From assembly GCA_002928515.1 (NCBI GenBank), contig PERI01000003.1:186001-250000 (forward strand): 64,000 bases of DNA, read 5' to 3'. Shown in pieces: positions 28,462-37,300 of the stretch; the stretch's first letter is position 1; each line of letters starts with the position of its first letter. The stretch comes from Hyphomicrobium sp. (lineage in GTDB: Bacteria > Pseudomonadota > Alphaproteobacteria > Rhizobiales > Hyphomicrobiaceae). Below the pieces are notes generated by a model. The model saw nothing but the letters and a program-made list of their open reading frames with translations. It ran no database searches and was not told where the DNA came from. The translations under genes were made by a program, and so were the position numbers.

Positions 28462-29622
28462 TTATCCGGCAAGGCCAAGTTGCTTCACCCATTCATCGAG
28501 CTGCCGCAAACTCGCGTCATCGCCTGCAAGGCCAGCACGCGCATCGCTTACCGCCTTCAATGCCTCGTCCTTCCGGCCTAATGCCTGGTACGCTCTTATA
28601 AGCCGTTGCCAGCCTGTTAGATCTTTCGCATCGGTTTTCAAACGTGCGGCCAAGCCATCAACCATTTCATTGATTTTTGCTTCGCGCTGTTGCGGCGTCA
28701 TCGCCATCATATCGGCTTCGCTCGGCGCATTCGCAGAAGGAATTTTTTCAGGTCCGGTATTCGGCTGCGGCGCGCTTGCGCCCGTGACCAGCGCCAGCCG
28801 CTGTTCGACCGCGGTGCGCCAAGGTGCATCGGCGGGCGCGTCGGCTAACAACGCGCGATAGTCTGCGGCCGCGCCTGCGCGATCTCCATCTTGCTCTTTT
28901 GCCAATGCCAGCCACATGCGTGGTTCGCGACGTGATGGGTCGGCAATACGTAACTTCTCTAAAGCCGCACGCACATCGTCAGGTATCAAGCCGTTCTCAG
29001 CGCGAATGCGCGCATCGACAAAGCCTTGCAGACGTGTGGGGTTTTCGCCGAGCAGATTTATCGCCTTTGCATACGCAGTTGCGGCGTCCTGAAAGCGGCC
29101 CTGCTTCATATATACCGGGGCGATCACATCCCAGCCTTTGCCGTCGTCTGGTCTGTCGCGCAATGCCGCCTCAACCTTGGCGACGAGGTCATTGGTCTTT
29201 GTGGCGTCAACAGGAGCATCAATGCGCGCGCTCAAAGGTTGGCCGGGCTGCCCCGGCTGACCGAACGCCAAATACAAACCGAGACTGGCAACCGGCAGAA
29301 ATACGGATGCCAATGAGAAGGCCCACTTCGATAAGGCTCCGACTTGCGCACTCGAACCCTTCTCGTCAACAGAGCCGCTCTCAGATCGGCGAATGAGTCG
29401 TCGAGCCACTTCATTTCGCGCGGCTTGTGCCTCTGTGGCCGACAACGCTCCGCGCGCTAGATCGGATTCGATTTCTTGGAGTTGATCTTTGTAAACTGCA
29501 AGATCGGCCGCGATCGAATCGTCGGCGCCTGGTTGTCCTTCGCGCGATGGCATCATCAAGGGTCGCGTGACAGCGTAGGTAACTGCCGCCGCCAACATTG
29601 CCACTGCCAACCAAAATACCAT
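28462..29622 (-). CDS. ccmI: Cytochrome c biogenesis protein CcmI (CycH), TPR
   Basis: Chaperone that presents apocytochrome c to the CcmF/H lyase. Two transmembrane helices are seen: one at the N-terminus (MVFWLAVAMLAAAVTYAV) and one near residue 100 (WAFSLASVFLPVASLGLYLAFG). A leucine-zipper-like cytoplasmic loop lies between them and a periplasmic tetratricopeptide domain follows (YMKQGRFQDAATAYAKAI, then LIRAYQALGRKDEALKAV). The frame is open to 29643 with a TTG, but the ATG at 29622 gives the family's usual short N-terminus. It is the first gene of the ccmIEFH operon. Length of about 386 residues is normal. Confidence 0.92.
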   Translation of the reverse strand: MVFWLAVAMLAAAVTYAVTRPLMMPSREGQPGADDSIAADLAVYKDQLQEIESDLARGALSATEAQAARNEVARRLIRRSESGSVDEKGSSAQVGALSKWAFSLASVFLPVASLGLYLAFGQPGQPGQPLSARIDAPVDATKTNDLVAKVEAALRDRPDDGKGWDVIAPVYMKQGRFQDAATAYAKAINLLGENPTRLQGFVDARIRAENGLIPDDVRAALEKLRIADPSRREPRMWLALAKEQDGDRAGAAADYRALLADAPADAPWRTAVEQRLALVTGASAPQPNTGPEKIPSANAPSEADMMAMTPQQREAKINEMVDGLAARLKTDAKDLTGWQRLIRAYQALGRKDEALKAVSDARAGLAGDDASLRQLDEWVKQLGLAG

Positions 29623-29769
29623 TTTGCGCGCAACCCATCGCAATCGCGTTGATCTCAGCGATGGGAATAGGGTTGTGTGCGGGCGTGCGCAAGGCAGCCA
29701 TGCGAAAAAACGCGCAAGTGTCGCGGAATTAACCTCGCGCGTTCTCGCTCAGAATTTTTGTAGTATTAT

Positions 29770-30258
29770 TTACCCAACGTTCTGCCATGACCCATCTGGG
29801 TTCCGGCATGCCGTTCCGCGCATCTGCTGCGGACGCCCGTCGATGTACACCGTGTGGGTAAAATCGCGGCAATCGTTGGAGCCACGTTTATACGGCTTAC
29901 TCGGCACGATCTCGCCGTATCGGCCATTGTCTGGATTGCGCCATTGGCGCGACACGCCGGACTGTCCGCGTTCGAGAGCATCAAACTCTGCTTCTTGCGC
30001 CAACTGACGATCACGCTCGTCCATGCTGCGGCCGATTTCCGAACCGATGATGCCGCCGACCACTGCGCCAGCAACAGTCGCCAACACGTTGCCGCGACCT
30101 TTGCCAATCTGATTGCCGACCACGCCGCCTGCGATGCCGCCGAGGACGAGACCTGTATCTGACTTATTCGGTCCGCTACCGTCGGCGCTACATGCCGCCA
30201 AGCCCGTCACGATGGCACCGATAACCGGCACGACAACCCATATCCGCGCGACGCGCAT
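29770..30258 (-). CDS. Glycine-zipper lipoprotein (17 kDa surface antigen type)
   Basis: Small outer-membrane lipoprotein. The signal ends in a lipobox (GLAAC, Cys at about residue 23). A glycine-zipper 2TM segment follows (GLVLGGIAGGVVGNQIG, then GAVVGGIIGSEIGRSM), and then a C-terminal domain of about 80 residues with two Cys (NDCRDFTHTV and GTACRNPDG) typical of the rickettsial 17 kDa antigen family. Length 162. GAGG lies six bases before the ATG at 30258. It is a single gene between feuQ and ccmI. A structural or envelope-stability role is usual for the family but is not demonstrated here. Confidence 0.88.
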   Translation of the reverse strand: MRVARIWVVVPVIGAIVTGLAACSADGSGPNKSDTGLVLGGIAGGVVGNQIGKGRGNVLATVAGAVVGGIIGSEIGRSMDERDRQLAQEAEFDALERGQSGVSRQWRNPDNGRYGEIVPSKPYKRGSNDCRDFTHTVYIDGRPQQMRGTACRNPDGSWQNVG

Positions 30259-30430
30259 GAAAAACCTCGTTGATCAGAACATCCCGCCCACCGAACTCGT
30301 CATTCGGCATCTTCTGCGACCCTGGCTAGCCCTACGCGACTGCCACGGCAACCCTCTCATCCACTGCGATTCTGGCGACAGTGGGACTTTTTCTACCTGT
30401 TGCCGTCATACCGCAGTGCGGTGAGCCCTA

Positions 30431-31822
30431 TTACGCCGCAGGCAGATCTATCCGCGCGCCTAAACCGCCGTAGGGCGAGGCTTCTAGCGTTAAGGCACCG
30501 CGATAGGAGGCCGCCAAGTCATTGACGATCGACACGCCAAGCCCGGAGCCTGGCTTGGTCTCATCCAGCCGCAATCCACGTTTACCGATTTTAGCTCGCT
30601 GCTCGGCCGTCAATCCTGGGCCGTCATCATCGACGGAAATTTTCAAACGCTTGTTGCGCGCTTTTGCTTCCGACGGCTCGACCGTCACCGTCAGATACAC
30701 ATTCTTGCGGCCCCACTTGCAGGCGTTGTCAAGCAAGTTGCCGAGCATCTCTTCGAGATCTTGTTTCTCGCCTTGAAATTTAGCGCCGTTGGAAATTTTC
30801 ATGGTGATTTCGATACCGCGCTCGCGGTGGATGCGTTCGAGGGTTCGCACCAGTGGCTCAACGGTGGCTTCGACTTCCGTTACCCGCCCGATGACACCGG
30901 CTCGTGCTGCGATCCTGGCGCGATCCAAATAATGTGTGACCTGATCGCGCATGATTTGCGCTTGCTCGGCCACCTTAGACCCGAACGCGGTTTTGTCGTC
31001 ACGTGCCTCATTGGTGATGACGGCCAGTGGCGTTTTCAGCGCGTGCGCTAAGTTGCCGACATGCGTGCGCGCGCGATCGATGATGTCCTGATTGGAATTG
31101 ATCAACGCATTGAGTTCATTTTGCAGCGGTTCGATCTCAACCGGCAATTGTTCATCGAGGGCGGTGGCTTTCCCAGAGCGGATGCTCGCCAAGCCTTTTT
31201 CGATGCGTCGCAAAGGTAGCAAACCGAACCGCACCTGGAACAGCGTCACAGTCACGAGCCCGAGCCCCGCCAGCGACAACGCGATGGTCAAGCGATTGCG
31301 AAATTTCGCAATCGAGTCTTCCAGCCAATCGAGTGGACCGGCCACAATGACGGAATACTTGGTATTGGTCGGATCATGCCCCGGCGTGTCGATGACTTCT
31401 AGAATTCGGATCGGCTCGCCCCTGGGACCCGGCACGTTCATCCAGCGCGTGCCGGTTGTATCGGTGGGAAATTTCTTGTCGTAAGGGGATTGCAGCACGC
31501 CACTGACCAGTGACGGCGAGACCAATGTGCGACCCTCGGCGCCATCGATGGGCCGGATCTGCCAATACCAGCCCGAGTGCGTTACCTCGAACAGCGGTTC
31601 GTAGAGATTTTGCGGCGTGATCGGCTCTTCGCCGACGGTGTTCATGCTATCGACTGCAATGGCCGTCAGTAGTTTTTTGAGCTGGGAATCAAAGCCAAGC
31701 TGCACATCTTCACGATACAAAGAATAAATCAAATATCCAGCTAACGGCAGCACCAGCAGCGTCCAGGCTGCCGATGTTGCAAACAATCGGAACGCGAGCG
31801 AGTTAAACCTCATCGATCCCAT
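30431..31822 (-). CDS. feuQ: Sensor histidine kinase, FeuQ-like
   Basis: Inner-membrane kinase, partner of the FeuP-like regulator. Transmembrane helices lie near residues 12-32 and 165-190, around a periplasmic domain of about 130 residues. The HisKA motif is HVGNLAHALKTPLAV; HATPase_c has NLLDNACKWGRKN, VDDDGPGL and GSGLGVSIVNDL, all intact. It overlaps feuP by 20 bases. In rhizobia feuPQ lies beside cycHJKL, as here, which supports the name; the pair has been tied to iron uptake and to osmoadaptation and cyclic glucan export. What it senses in this organism is unknown. PhoQ-like kinase would be the conservative name. Confidence 0.85.
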   Translation of the reverse strand: MGSMRFNSLAFRLFATSAAWTLLVLPLAGYLIYSLYREDVQLGFDSQLKKLLTAIAVDSMNTVGEEPITPQNLYEPLFEVTHSGWYWQIRPIDGAEGRTLVSPSLVSGVLQSPYDKKFPTDTTGTRWMNVPGPRGEPIRILEVIDTPGHDPTNTKYSVIVAGPLDWLEDSIAKFRNRLTIALSLAGLGLVTVTLFQVRFGLLPLRRIEKGLASIRSGKATALDEQLPVEIEPLQNELNALINSNQDIIDRARTHVGNLAHALKTPLAVITNEARDDKTAFGSKVAEQAQIMRDQVTHYLDRARIAARAGVIGRVTEVEATVEPLVRTLERIHRERGIEITMKISNGAKFQGEKQDLEEMLGNLLDNACKWGRKNVYLTVTVEPSEAKARNKRLKISVDDDGPGLTAEQRAKIGKRGLRLDETKPGSGLGVSIVNDLAASYRGALTLEASPYGGLGARIDLPAA

Positions 31823-32474
31823 TGCTCATGCGATAGCCGAGGCCACGCACCGTTTGAATGATGTCGCCTGGAATTTTTTTTCGCAACCGACCGATGAACA
31901 CTTCGATGGTGTTGGAATCGCGGTCGAAGTCTTGGTCGTAGAGATGTTCGACCAATTCAGTGCGCGAGACGACGCGACCGTTGTGATGCATCAGATACGC
32001 CAGCAGGCGGAACTCATGCGAGGTCAATTTGATTTGCTGGCCATCGCACGTCACACGCGCCGACTTGGTATCGAGCCGCACCGGTCCACATTCGATCTCG
32101 GCTTTGGCATGTCCGGAGGCGCGACGCACTTGCGCCCGCACGCGCGCCAATAATTCTTCCATATGGAATGGCTTGGCGAGATAATCGTCGGCACCGGCGT
32201 CCATGCCTGTGACCTTATCGCTCCAGCGGTCGCGCGCGGTTAAAATGATGACCGGCATCTTGCGCTCGGCGCGGCGCCATTGCTCAAGGATCGAGATGCC
32301 GTCCATCTTGGGCAAGCCGATATCCAAAATCACCACATCATAGGGTTCGGTATCGCCGAGAAAATACCCTTCCTCGCCATCGAACGCCGTATCGACCGCG
32401 AAGCCTGCATCGCCGAGTGCGGCAACCAGTTGGCGATTGAGATCCTTATCGTCTTCCACAACAAGCGCGCGCAC
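31803..32474 (-). CDS. feuP: OmpR-family response regulator, FeuP-like
   Basis: Transcription factor of 223 residues. The receiver domain has VVEDD, phospho-acceptor Asp in VVILDIGLPKMDG and Lys in YLAKPFHMEEL. The winged helix has LTSHEFRLLAYLMHH and DSNTIEVFIGRLRKKI, very close to what I know of rhizobial FeuP and of PhoP. The start is GTG at 32474, with GGGGC a few bases upstream; an ATG at 32485 is out of frame. A PepSY-like exported protein is encoded 71 bases upstream in the same direction, possibly in the same transcript. Symbol from synteny with cycHJKL and motif similarity. Confidence 0.87.
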   Translation of the reverse strand: MRALVVEDDKDLNRQLVAALGDAGFAVDTAFDGEEGYFLGDTEPYDVVILDIGLPKMDGISILEQWRRAERKMPVIILTARDRWSDKVTGMDAGADDYLAKPFHMEELLARVRAQVRRASGHAKAEIECGPVRLDTKSARVTCDGQQIKLTSHEFRLLAYLMHHNGRVVSRTELVEHLYDQDFDRDSNTIEVFIGRLRKKIPGDIIQTVRGLGYRMSNGIDEV

Positions 32475-32545
32475 GTTGCCCCATGAAGTTGGCTGACCAA
32501 AGCTTGTCTTATAACGTTGCTTTGGTCACAAGGGCTAGCGCGCTG

Positions 32546-32866
32546 TTACGGCTTTTCGGGGGCTTTGGCGCGCAGCATCAAAGTTTTGAGTTGGCCGAAC
32601 GGCGTGCGGATCACCAGTCGATAGACATAGTCATCGTCTTGTTTGCACAACGTCGTTTTCAGAATATCGCCGCCAACACTGCCTGCCGGATCGGCCCTTA
32701 ATTGCTCGACCGTGCGCAGTTTTTCGCGACGCACGATTTCGCCCGCTTGTCCCCAATCGGCAAAACATTCACCAGCATCGACGGGCATAGCCGCGCCGAT
32801 CAAAAGGGGGATTAAAAGCACAGTTCGGCGTAAGGGCCGGACGGCTACGACTAAAAAGTTCGTCAT
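32546..32866 (-). CDS. PepSY-like exported small protein, possible FeuN counterpart
   Basis: Exported protein of 106 residues. The signal segment LLIPLLIGAAMPVDAGE is followed by a single compact domain with the PepSY-like pattern: an initial ADWGQAGEIVRREKL helix, GGDILKTTLCKQ, then a beta hairpin YVYRLVIRTPFGQLKTLML. Two Cys (near residues 30 and 68) could form a disulfide. The frame extends to a GTG at 32881; the ATG at 32866 is preferred, although neither has a clear ribosome site. It lies directly upstream of feuP. In Sinorhizobium, FeuN is a small periplasmic inhibitor encoded with feuPQ, so a similar role is suggested by position and export, not by proven homology. Confidence 0.7.
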   Translation of the reverse strand: MTNFLVVAVRPLRRTVLLIPLLIGAAMPVDAGECFADWGQAGEIVRREKLRTVEQLRADPAGSVGGDILKTTLCKQDDDYVYRLVIRTPFGQLKTLMLRAKAPEKP

Positions 32867-32958
32867 GATGACAGCGGCCACACAACAGATATCAGAATGG
32901 GCTCATGGTTAATACAGCCTGCCTGAACCCACTATGAATGCAAGCGAGATCGCATCTC

Positions 32959-33243
32959 CTATAATTTTACGCTTAAAGCTCGACGGGCCAACGGCGTTGT
33001 GGCTTTCAAGCGGCCGTAAATCGTCAACAGCGTGCCGATCAAACCAACAACGGCCTGTACCGCTGTCACGGTTTGCTCGCCTGCATCTTTGACGACCTCG
33101 CCGGGAAGATCGACACCGATGACCGGTCCGAGTAGCGGCGCGACGGTCGCCACTGCGGTGATGATCGCGCCCCAAATGGTTTTCGATTGGGCCCACCATT
33201 TTGCACCTTCGGCGGTTCCGATAGCGCCTGTGTCATTCGCCAT
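32959..33243 (-). CDS. Holin-like protein from an internal in-frame start
   Basis: Inside the lysis gene, an ATG at 33243-33241 is preceded seven bases upstream by a near-perfect ribosome site, AAGGAGA (33251-33257). Translation from it would give a free 94-residue protein, MANDTGAIGTAEGAK onward, with two or three hydrophobic helices and a basic C-terminus, as phage holins of the 3TM type have. No stop codon separates it from the muramidase part. The strong ribosome site argues that the holin is made by itself, whether or not the fusion protein is also made. The site looks like the relic of two adjacent genes whose intervening stop was lost. Confidence 0.65.
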   Translation of the reverse strand: MANDTGAIGTAEGAKWWAQSKTIWGAIITAVATVAPLLGPVIGVDLPGEVVKDAGEQTVTAVQAVVGLIGTLLTIYGRLKATTPLARRALSVKL

Positions 33244-34299
33244 GCGGCTGTCTCCTTCTGAGTTTGATGTTGAAGTTGTTGTCTTGGGAGTAGGGCCCTC
33301 GTTCATGGCCCAAGCTTTTGCCAGCGCTTCCGTGGCATCGACACGACGCAGCCAGCCGCGACCAAAGCGCCAGAAATGCGGAAGCGCGCGATATCGGGCT
33401 CGTCTGATTTCGGCATAGCGTGCAACACTCGTCGTCGATGGCATCGCCGCGATCGCGGCCAGCGTCTGCGGACCGATCTCGCCATCGCTTGTTGTGCCGA
33501 CGGCTGACTGCAACATGCGGATCGCACCGCCCACACCGTGGTTCACGCTGGCATCGAAATGCATCAGCGCGAGCGGTTCGGGCAGCAGTCCTGCCGATGA
33601 CGGCTGCCAATAGCGCTGATTATATATGCGCTGCACCGTCTCATCGGGTATGCGCTTCAAAGCGTCGATCAACCGCGCGCGCGAAGCTGCATCAACGGTC
33701 TCACCATGCCACTTGGCAAACACAGCAAGCGTGACGCCGCGATTGGTCGGCCCACCCGGATCGTAGGGATCGTCCGAATAGCCGCCTTCCATTTTCTGAA
33801 CGTGGGTGAGCGCGCGTGCGAACACATCGCTCCTCTGGATATCGGCGACTTTCGACGCATCGGCTGGACTTTTCTGCGGCGCAGGCCAGCGATATCCAAG
33901 AAGTCGCTCGCGTGCGAACGCTGCGACTGACACAGCATCGCCCTGATTACCACCGAGCAAATAGATATTGTCATTCGTTGAACCGAGATAAAACCCGACA
34001 TGGCCTGCACCGAGATCGCTGCCACGCGTGAGCACAGCAATGGCACCCAGCTTCGGCTCGTCGAGCGCCACGCCCCATTTCAAATAAGATCGCGCGAGCA
34101 ACGATCCTGAGCCTTCAATTTCGGCCCGTTTGAGCATTGCGCCGACGAATGCCGCACACCACGGCGTCTCGTCATTCGTGATTTGCGCGTGGCCCGCGTC
34201 GCGAAAATATTTGACGACGCGCACTGCATCACCGCTGCCCACGACTTCGCGCACGCCGAACTCTGCCCATGCAGCCGTCAGCCATGCCGGTTGCTGCAT
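32959..34299 (-). CDS. GTA-linked lysis protein: TIGR02594-like + GH108 muramidase + holin-like domain
   Basis: One 446-residue frame with three parts. Residues 1-140 resemble TIGR02594/CHAP-like cysteine peptidases (TPWCAAFVGAMLKRAEIEG, then GHVGFYLGS). Residues 155-340 are a GH108 N-acetylmuramidase with the active-site Glu in VQKMEGGYSDDPYDPGG, followed by a peptidoglycan-binding_3 domain (HFDASVNHGVGGAIRMLQ to KAWAMNEG). After a Thr/Ser-rich linker, residues 353-446 resemble a small holin (KTIWGAIITAVATVAPLLG; VVGLIGTLLTIYGRL). In RcGTA, endolysin and holin are separate genes away from the head-tail cluster. Here they are joined and follow g15 by 42 bases. Likely role: cell lysis to release GTA particles. 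CGAGG precedes the ATG at 34299. Confidence 0.85.
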   Translation of the reverse strand: MQQPAWLTAAWAEFGVREVVGSGDAVRVVKYFRDAGHAQITNDETPWCAAFVGAMLKRAEIEGSGSLLARSYLKWGVALDEPKLGAIAVLTRGSDLGAGHVGFYLGSTNDNIYLLGGNQGDAVSVAAFARERLLGYRWPAPQKSPADASKVADIQRSDVFARALTHVQKMEGGYSDDPYDPGGPTNRGVTLAVFAKWHGETVDAASRARLIDALKRIPDETVQRIYNQRYWQPSSAGLLPEPLALMHFDASVNHGVGGAIRMLQSAVGTTSDGEIGPQTLAAIAAMPSTTSVARYAEIRRARYRALPHFWRFGRGWLRRVDATEALAKAWAMNEGPTPKTTTSTSNSEGDSRMANDTGAIGTAEGAKWWAQSKTIWGAIITAVATVAPLLGPVIGVDLPGEVVKDAGEQTVTAVQAVVGLIGTLLTIYGRLKATTPLARRALSVKL

Positions 34300-34341
34300 C
34301 GCGACCTCGCTCGAATTTTTATATTGAAATTGTTTGTGTGC

Positions 34342-37300
34342 TTAAACCGTTGCCGCACGCCCCGTGCCGCGTCCGCCGAGCGCGCTCATCTGATAAACTT
34401 CAAGCGCGATGCTCGATTGCACAGCCCCGAAGTCAGCGGTCTGCTGTGCGGCCGTGTACCCGACCGTTGGCGTCGTTGCGGTCAGCGTGCGCTTCACGCT
34501 CGCGCCATCGAGAATATCGATCTCATAGCGCTCGCTGTCTTCGCTCAGTGGAACTTCGGCCAACTCCCAACTGTCGCCGCCCACGCGCGTGCGGCGCGTC
34601 CATTTCACGGTCACGTCGTCGGCACCGCTTCTCACGCCGCGCACATGCACCGGCGACAACGGACGCAAGCCCGCGCCGGTAAATCGAAACGGAACTGTCT
34701 CATAAGATGCATCGCCAATATCGCGATTGCCCGGCCCGCTGCGCCAGTTCAATTCCAAACCGAGCTCACTGACACTCAAAGGAATGGGCGTCACTGCCGC
34801 ATCGAGCACGATGAACGTCGCGCCCGCCGCGACGACGTCAGCCATGTCTTGCTCGGTACCAAACTGGCCGCGCAATAGACCGCTCAATTCATAGGTTTGC
34901 GCCGCGATCAGCGCGGCAGATTGGAATTGAAAAATTTCCCAGCCCCCACTGGCATTTCGCACAGCCGCCAAGTTTGCGCCACCTAACAACGCGACGTCAT
35001 CGACGGACGTCAGCGCCCCTTGCGTCAAACGCACTTGCAACCGGCTCGCTCGATCAATCCGCCCTTCCGGACCTGGCGATAAATCTGTCAGCGTTTCACC
35101 CAGGGTCGCCGAAGCTGGCACGAGTGCGCGCAACTGATAGCCACTGGCCTGCGCCGAAGAATAGACCGCCACACTGCCCGGCCATGGCTGCTGTAACGCT
35201 GCCACATAGCCCGACGTCGCGTCCGCACCTTCGCTCCACGTCGGCACATCTAGGTAGGCCACCTCAGGCGCACCGATTTGCACGGGCTGCGATGGCGCAA
35301 CGGTGCGGCTCGGCAATCCTGTCCGCTCATAGACATCGACATCGATGCTGCGTGCTTCGATCTCGCGCGCACCATGTTCGGAAATCTCCGTTACGCGCAC
35401 TGTGTATTCACGCCCACCGACATCAAGTGTTACGACGTCACCCGGCTCTATCGCGAGCGCTGTCGGCGGTAGCGCAAATGTCGACCGCTCGCGCGCCGCC
35501 CATGTTTCGAACAGCCAGCTCTCCGCAATGGCACCCGCCAGACCATCATCAAGCACGATGGCGATATCCGCCTGCGCCACGCGACCGCTTGCTCCCGTTA
35601 ATCGCCGAGCTTCCGCAACCGCCTGGCTGTAGTCGTCATCGCCAGAAATGAATCTGATTTTGGCCGACGCCGGTAGCTCCGTCTCCTGGCCACGCGTTAA
35701 ACTATACAACGCTGCGTTTGCACTGCTTTCAACGACATCCGCTTCGGTAACGGTTTCAGGCCACGCGCTTTGTCCGCGATGACGAAAGACAATTTGCCCT
35801 TCGCTCTCGATGCTGTCGAAAAAGTACGCGAGTTCCAACGGCTGCAACGCATCGCGTGCGGACATCACGCGATCGATGACGTAGCCCGGCACCGTGCCGT
35901 TTAACGCGCCTTGTGAAAAATCCTCAAAGTCGTAATCGCGCAAAATCTGCCGCACGAGATCGTCGAGCCCGCTGCTGTCCAATCGCCCGTTGATCCAGTG
36001 GCCGAGCGGCCAATTCGTGCCGTCGCTCCAATAGGTGATCTCGTTGGGAAACGCCGGATACGGTCGCGCATCCCAACAATAAACAAAAATATGATCGCGA
36101 CTGACCATTCGTGAGCCGGTCAGCGTCGAGATCGGATTCAATCCTTCGACATATCCTTCCGACTCCCAGTCGAACGCCTCGCTAAATGCACGCAGAAAGC
36201 GGGCCTGCATCAGATCATCGCGCTGTCCCCTGGAATAATACGGCAGCGCGTTCTCACTACTTTTCGGATCAACAAATACATTCGGCTGGTTTGCGCCTTT
36301 ATCGACCGCCGGGCAGCCGATCTCCATCAACCAGAACGGTTTGGACTGCGGTACCCATGCCGTCGGCGTCGCGCTCTCAACGCCGCCCGGCCGATTGTAA
36401 TGTGGGTTCAGCCACCACGACTTGATATCCTTGAAGCGATAGATCCAAGGCTTACCCGCGCCATCCGTAATCGGCGTCCGCACTTGTGCATCACGATCGG
36501 CTTGGCTTGCGTAATACCAATCGAAGCCCTCGCCGCCGTGCAGATTTCCTTTCAGATAATCGAGATCGTAGATCGACGATGCGCCCGCCTGATAATCGAG
36601 ATGGCTGCGTCCGTCGCGCCAGTCAGACAACGGCCAGTACACGTCCATGCCGATGGCATCGATATTTGGCGATGCCCACAACGGATCGAGGTGAAAATAG
36701 ACGTCGCCTGAACCATCGCTCGGTTGATGACCGAAATATTCCGACCAATCCGCGCCATAGAGAATTTTTGTCTCGGGGCCCAGAATGGTTCGCACATCGT
36801 CAGCAATTGAGATCAACGCGGCGACGAACGGATAGGCATCGGCTCCACTGCGCACCTGTGTCAGCCCGCGCAATTCAGTGCCGATCTGAAACGCTTCGAC
36901 GCCGCCAGCCACTTTCGCCAAATACGCTTGATGGAGCACCATGCGCCGATACGACCATTCGTTCGGCCCTGAATAAACAACGCTGTCGCCAGAAATCGAA
37001 AAATGCGCGGGCGACACGGTGCCGACGAAGGCTGCAATCTGAGACGCCGCGGCAGTGGTTTTATCAACGGTCCCCGGCTGACCGCTCGCTGGATGACAGG
37101 TGATCCGCCCGCGCCACGGATAGGGCGGCTGACTTGCCCCGCCGTAAGGATTGGCCAGAGAATTCTCCTCCGCCACATCCATCAGTATAAACGGCGTCAA
37201 CGTCACGCCGAGGCCGCGCGCATTCAAATCCCTGATTGCCGCAATCACCGTTTGATCGGATGGCGTACCTCCGTAAGCCGCACGACCTTCGCGCTGGCTC

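Noticed and set aside
34183-34878. Rightward frame of 231 codons across the g15 / lysis gene border
   Set aside because: Antisense to two well-supported genes; Arg/His/Ala-rich composition typical of a shadow frame.
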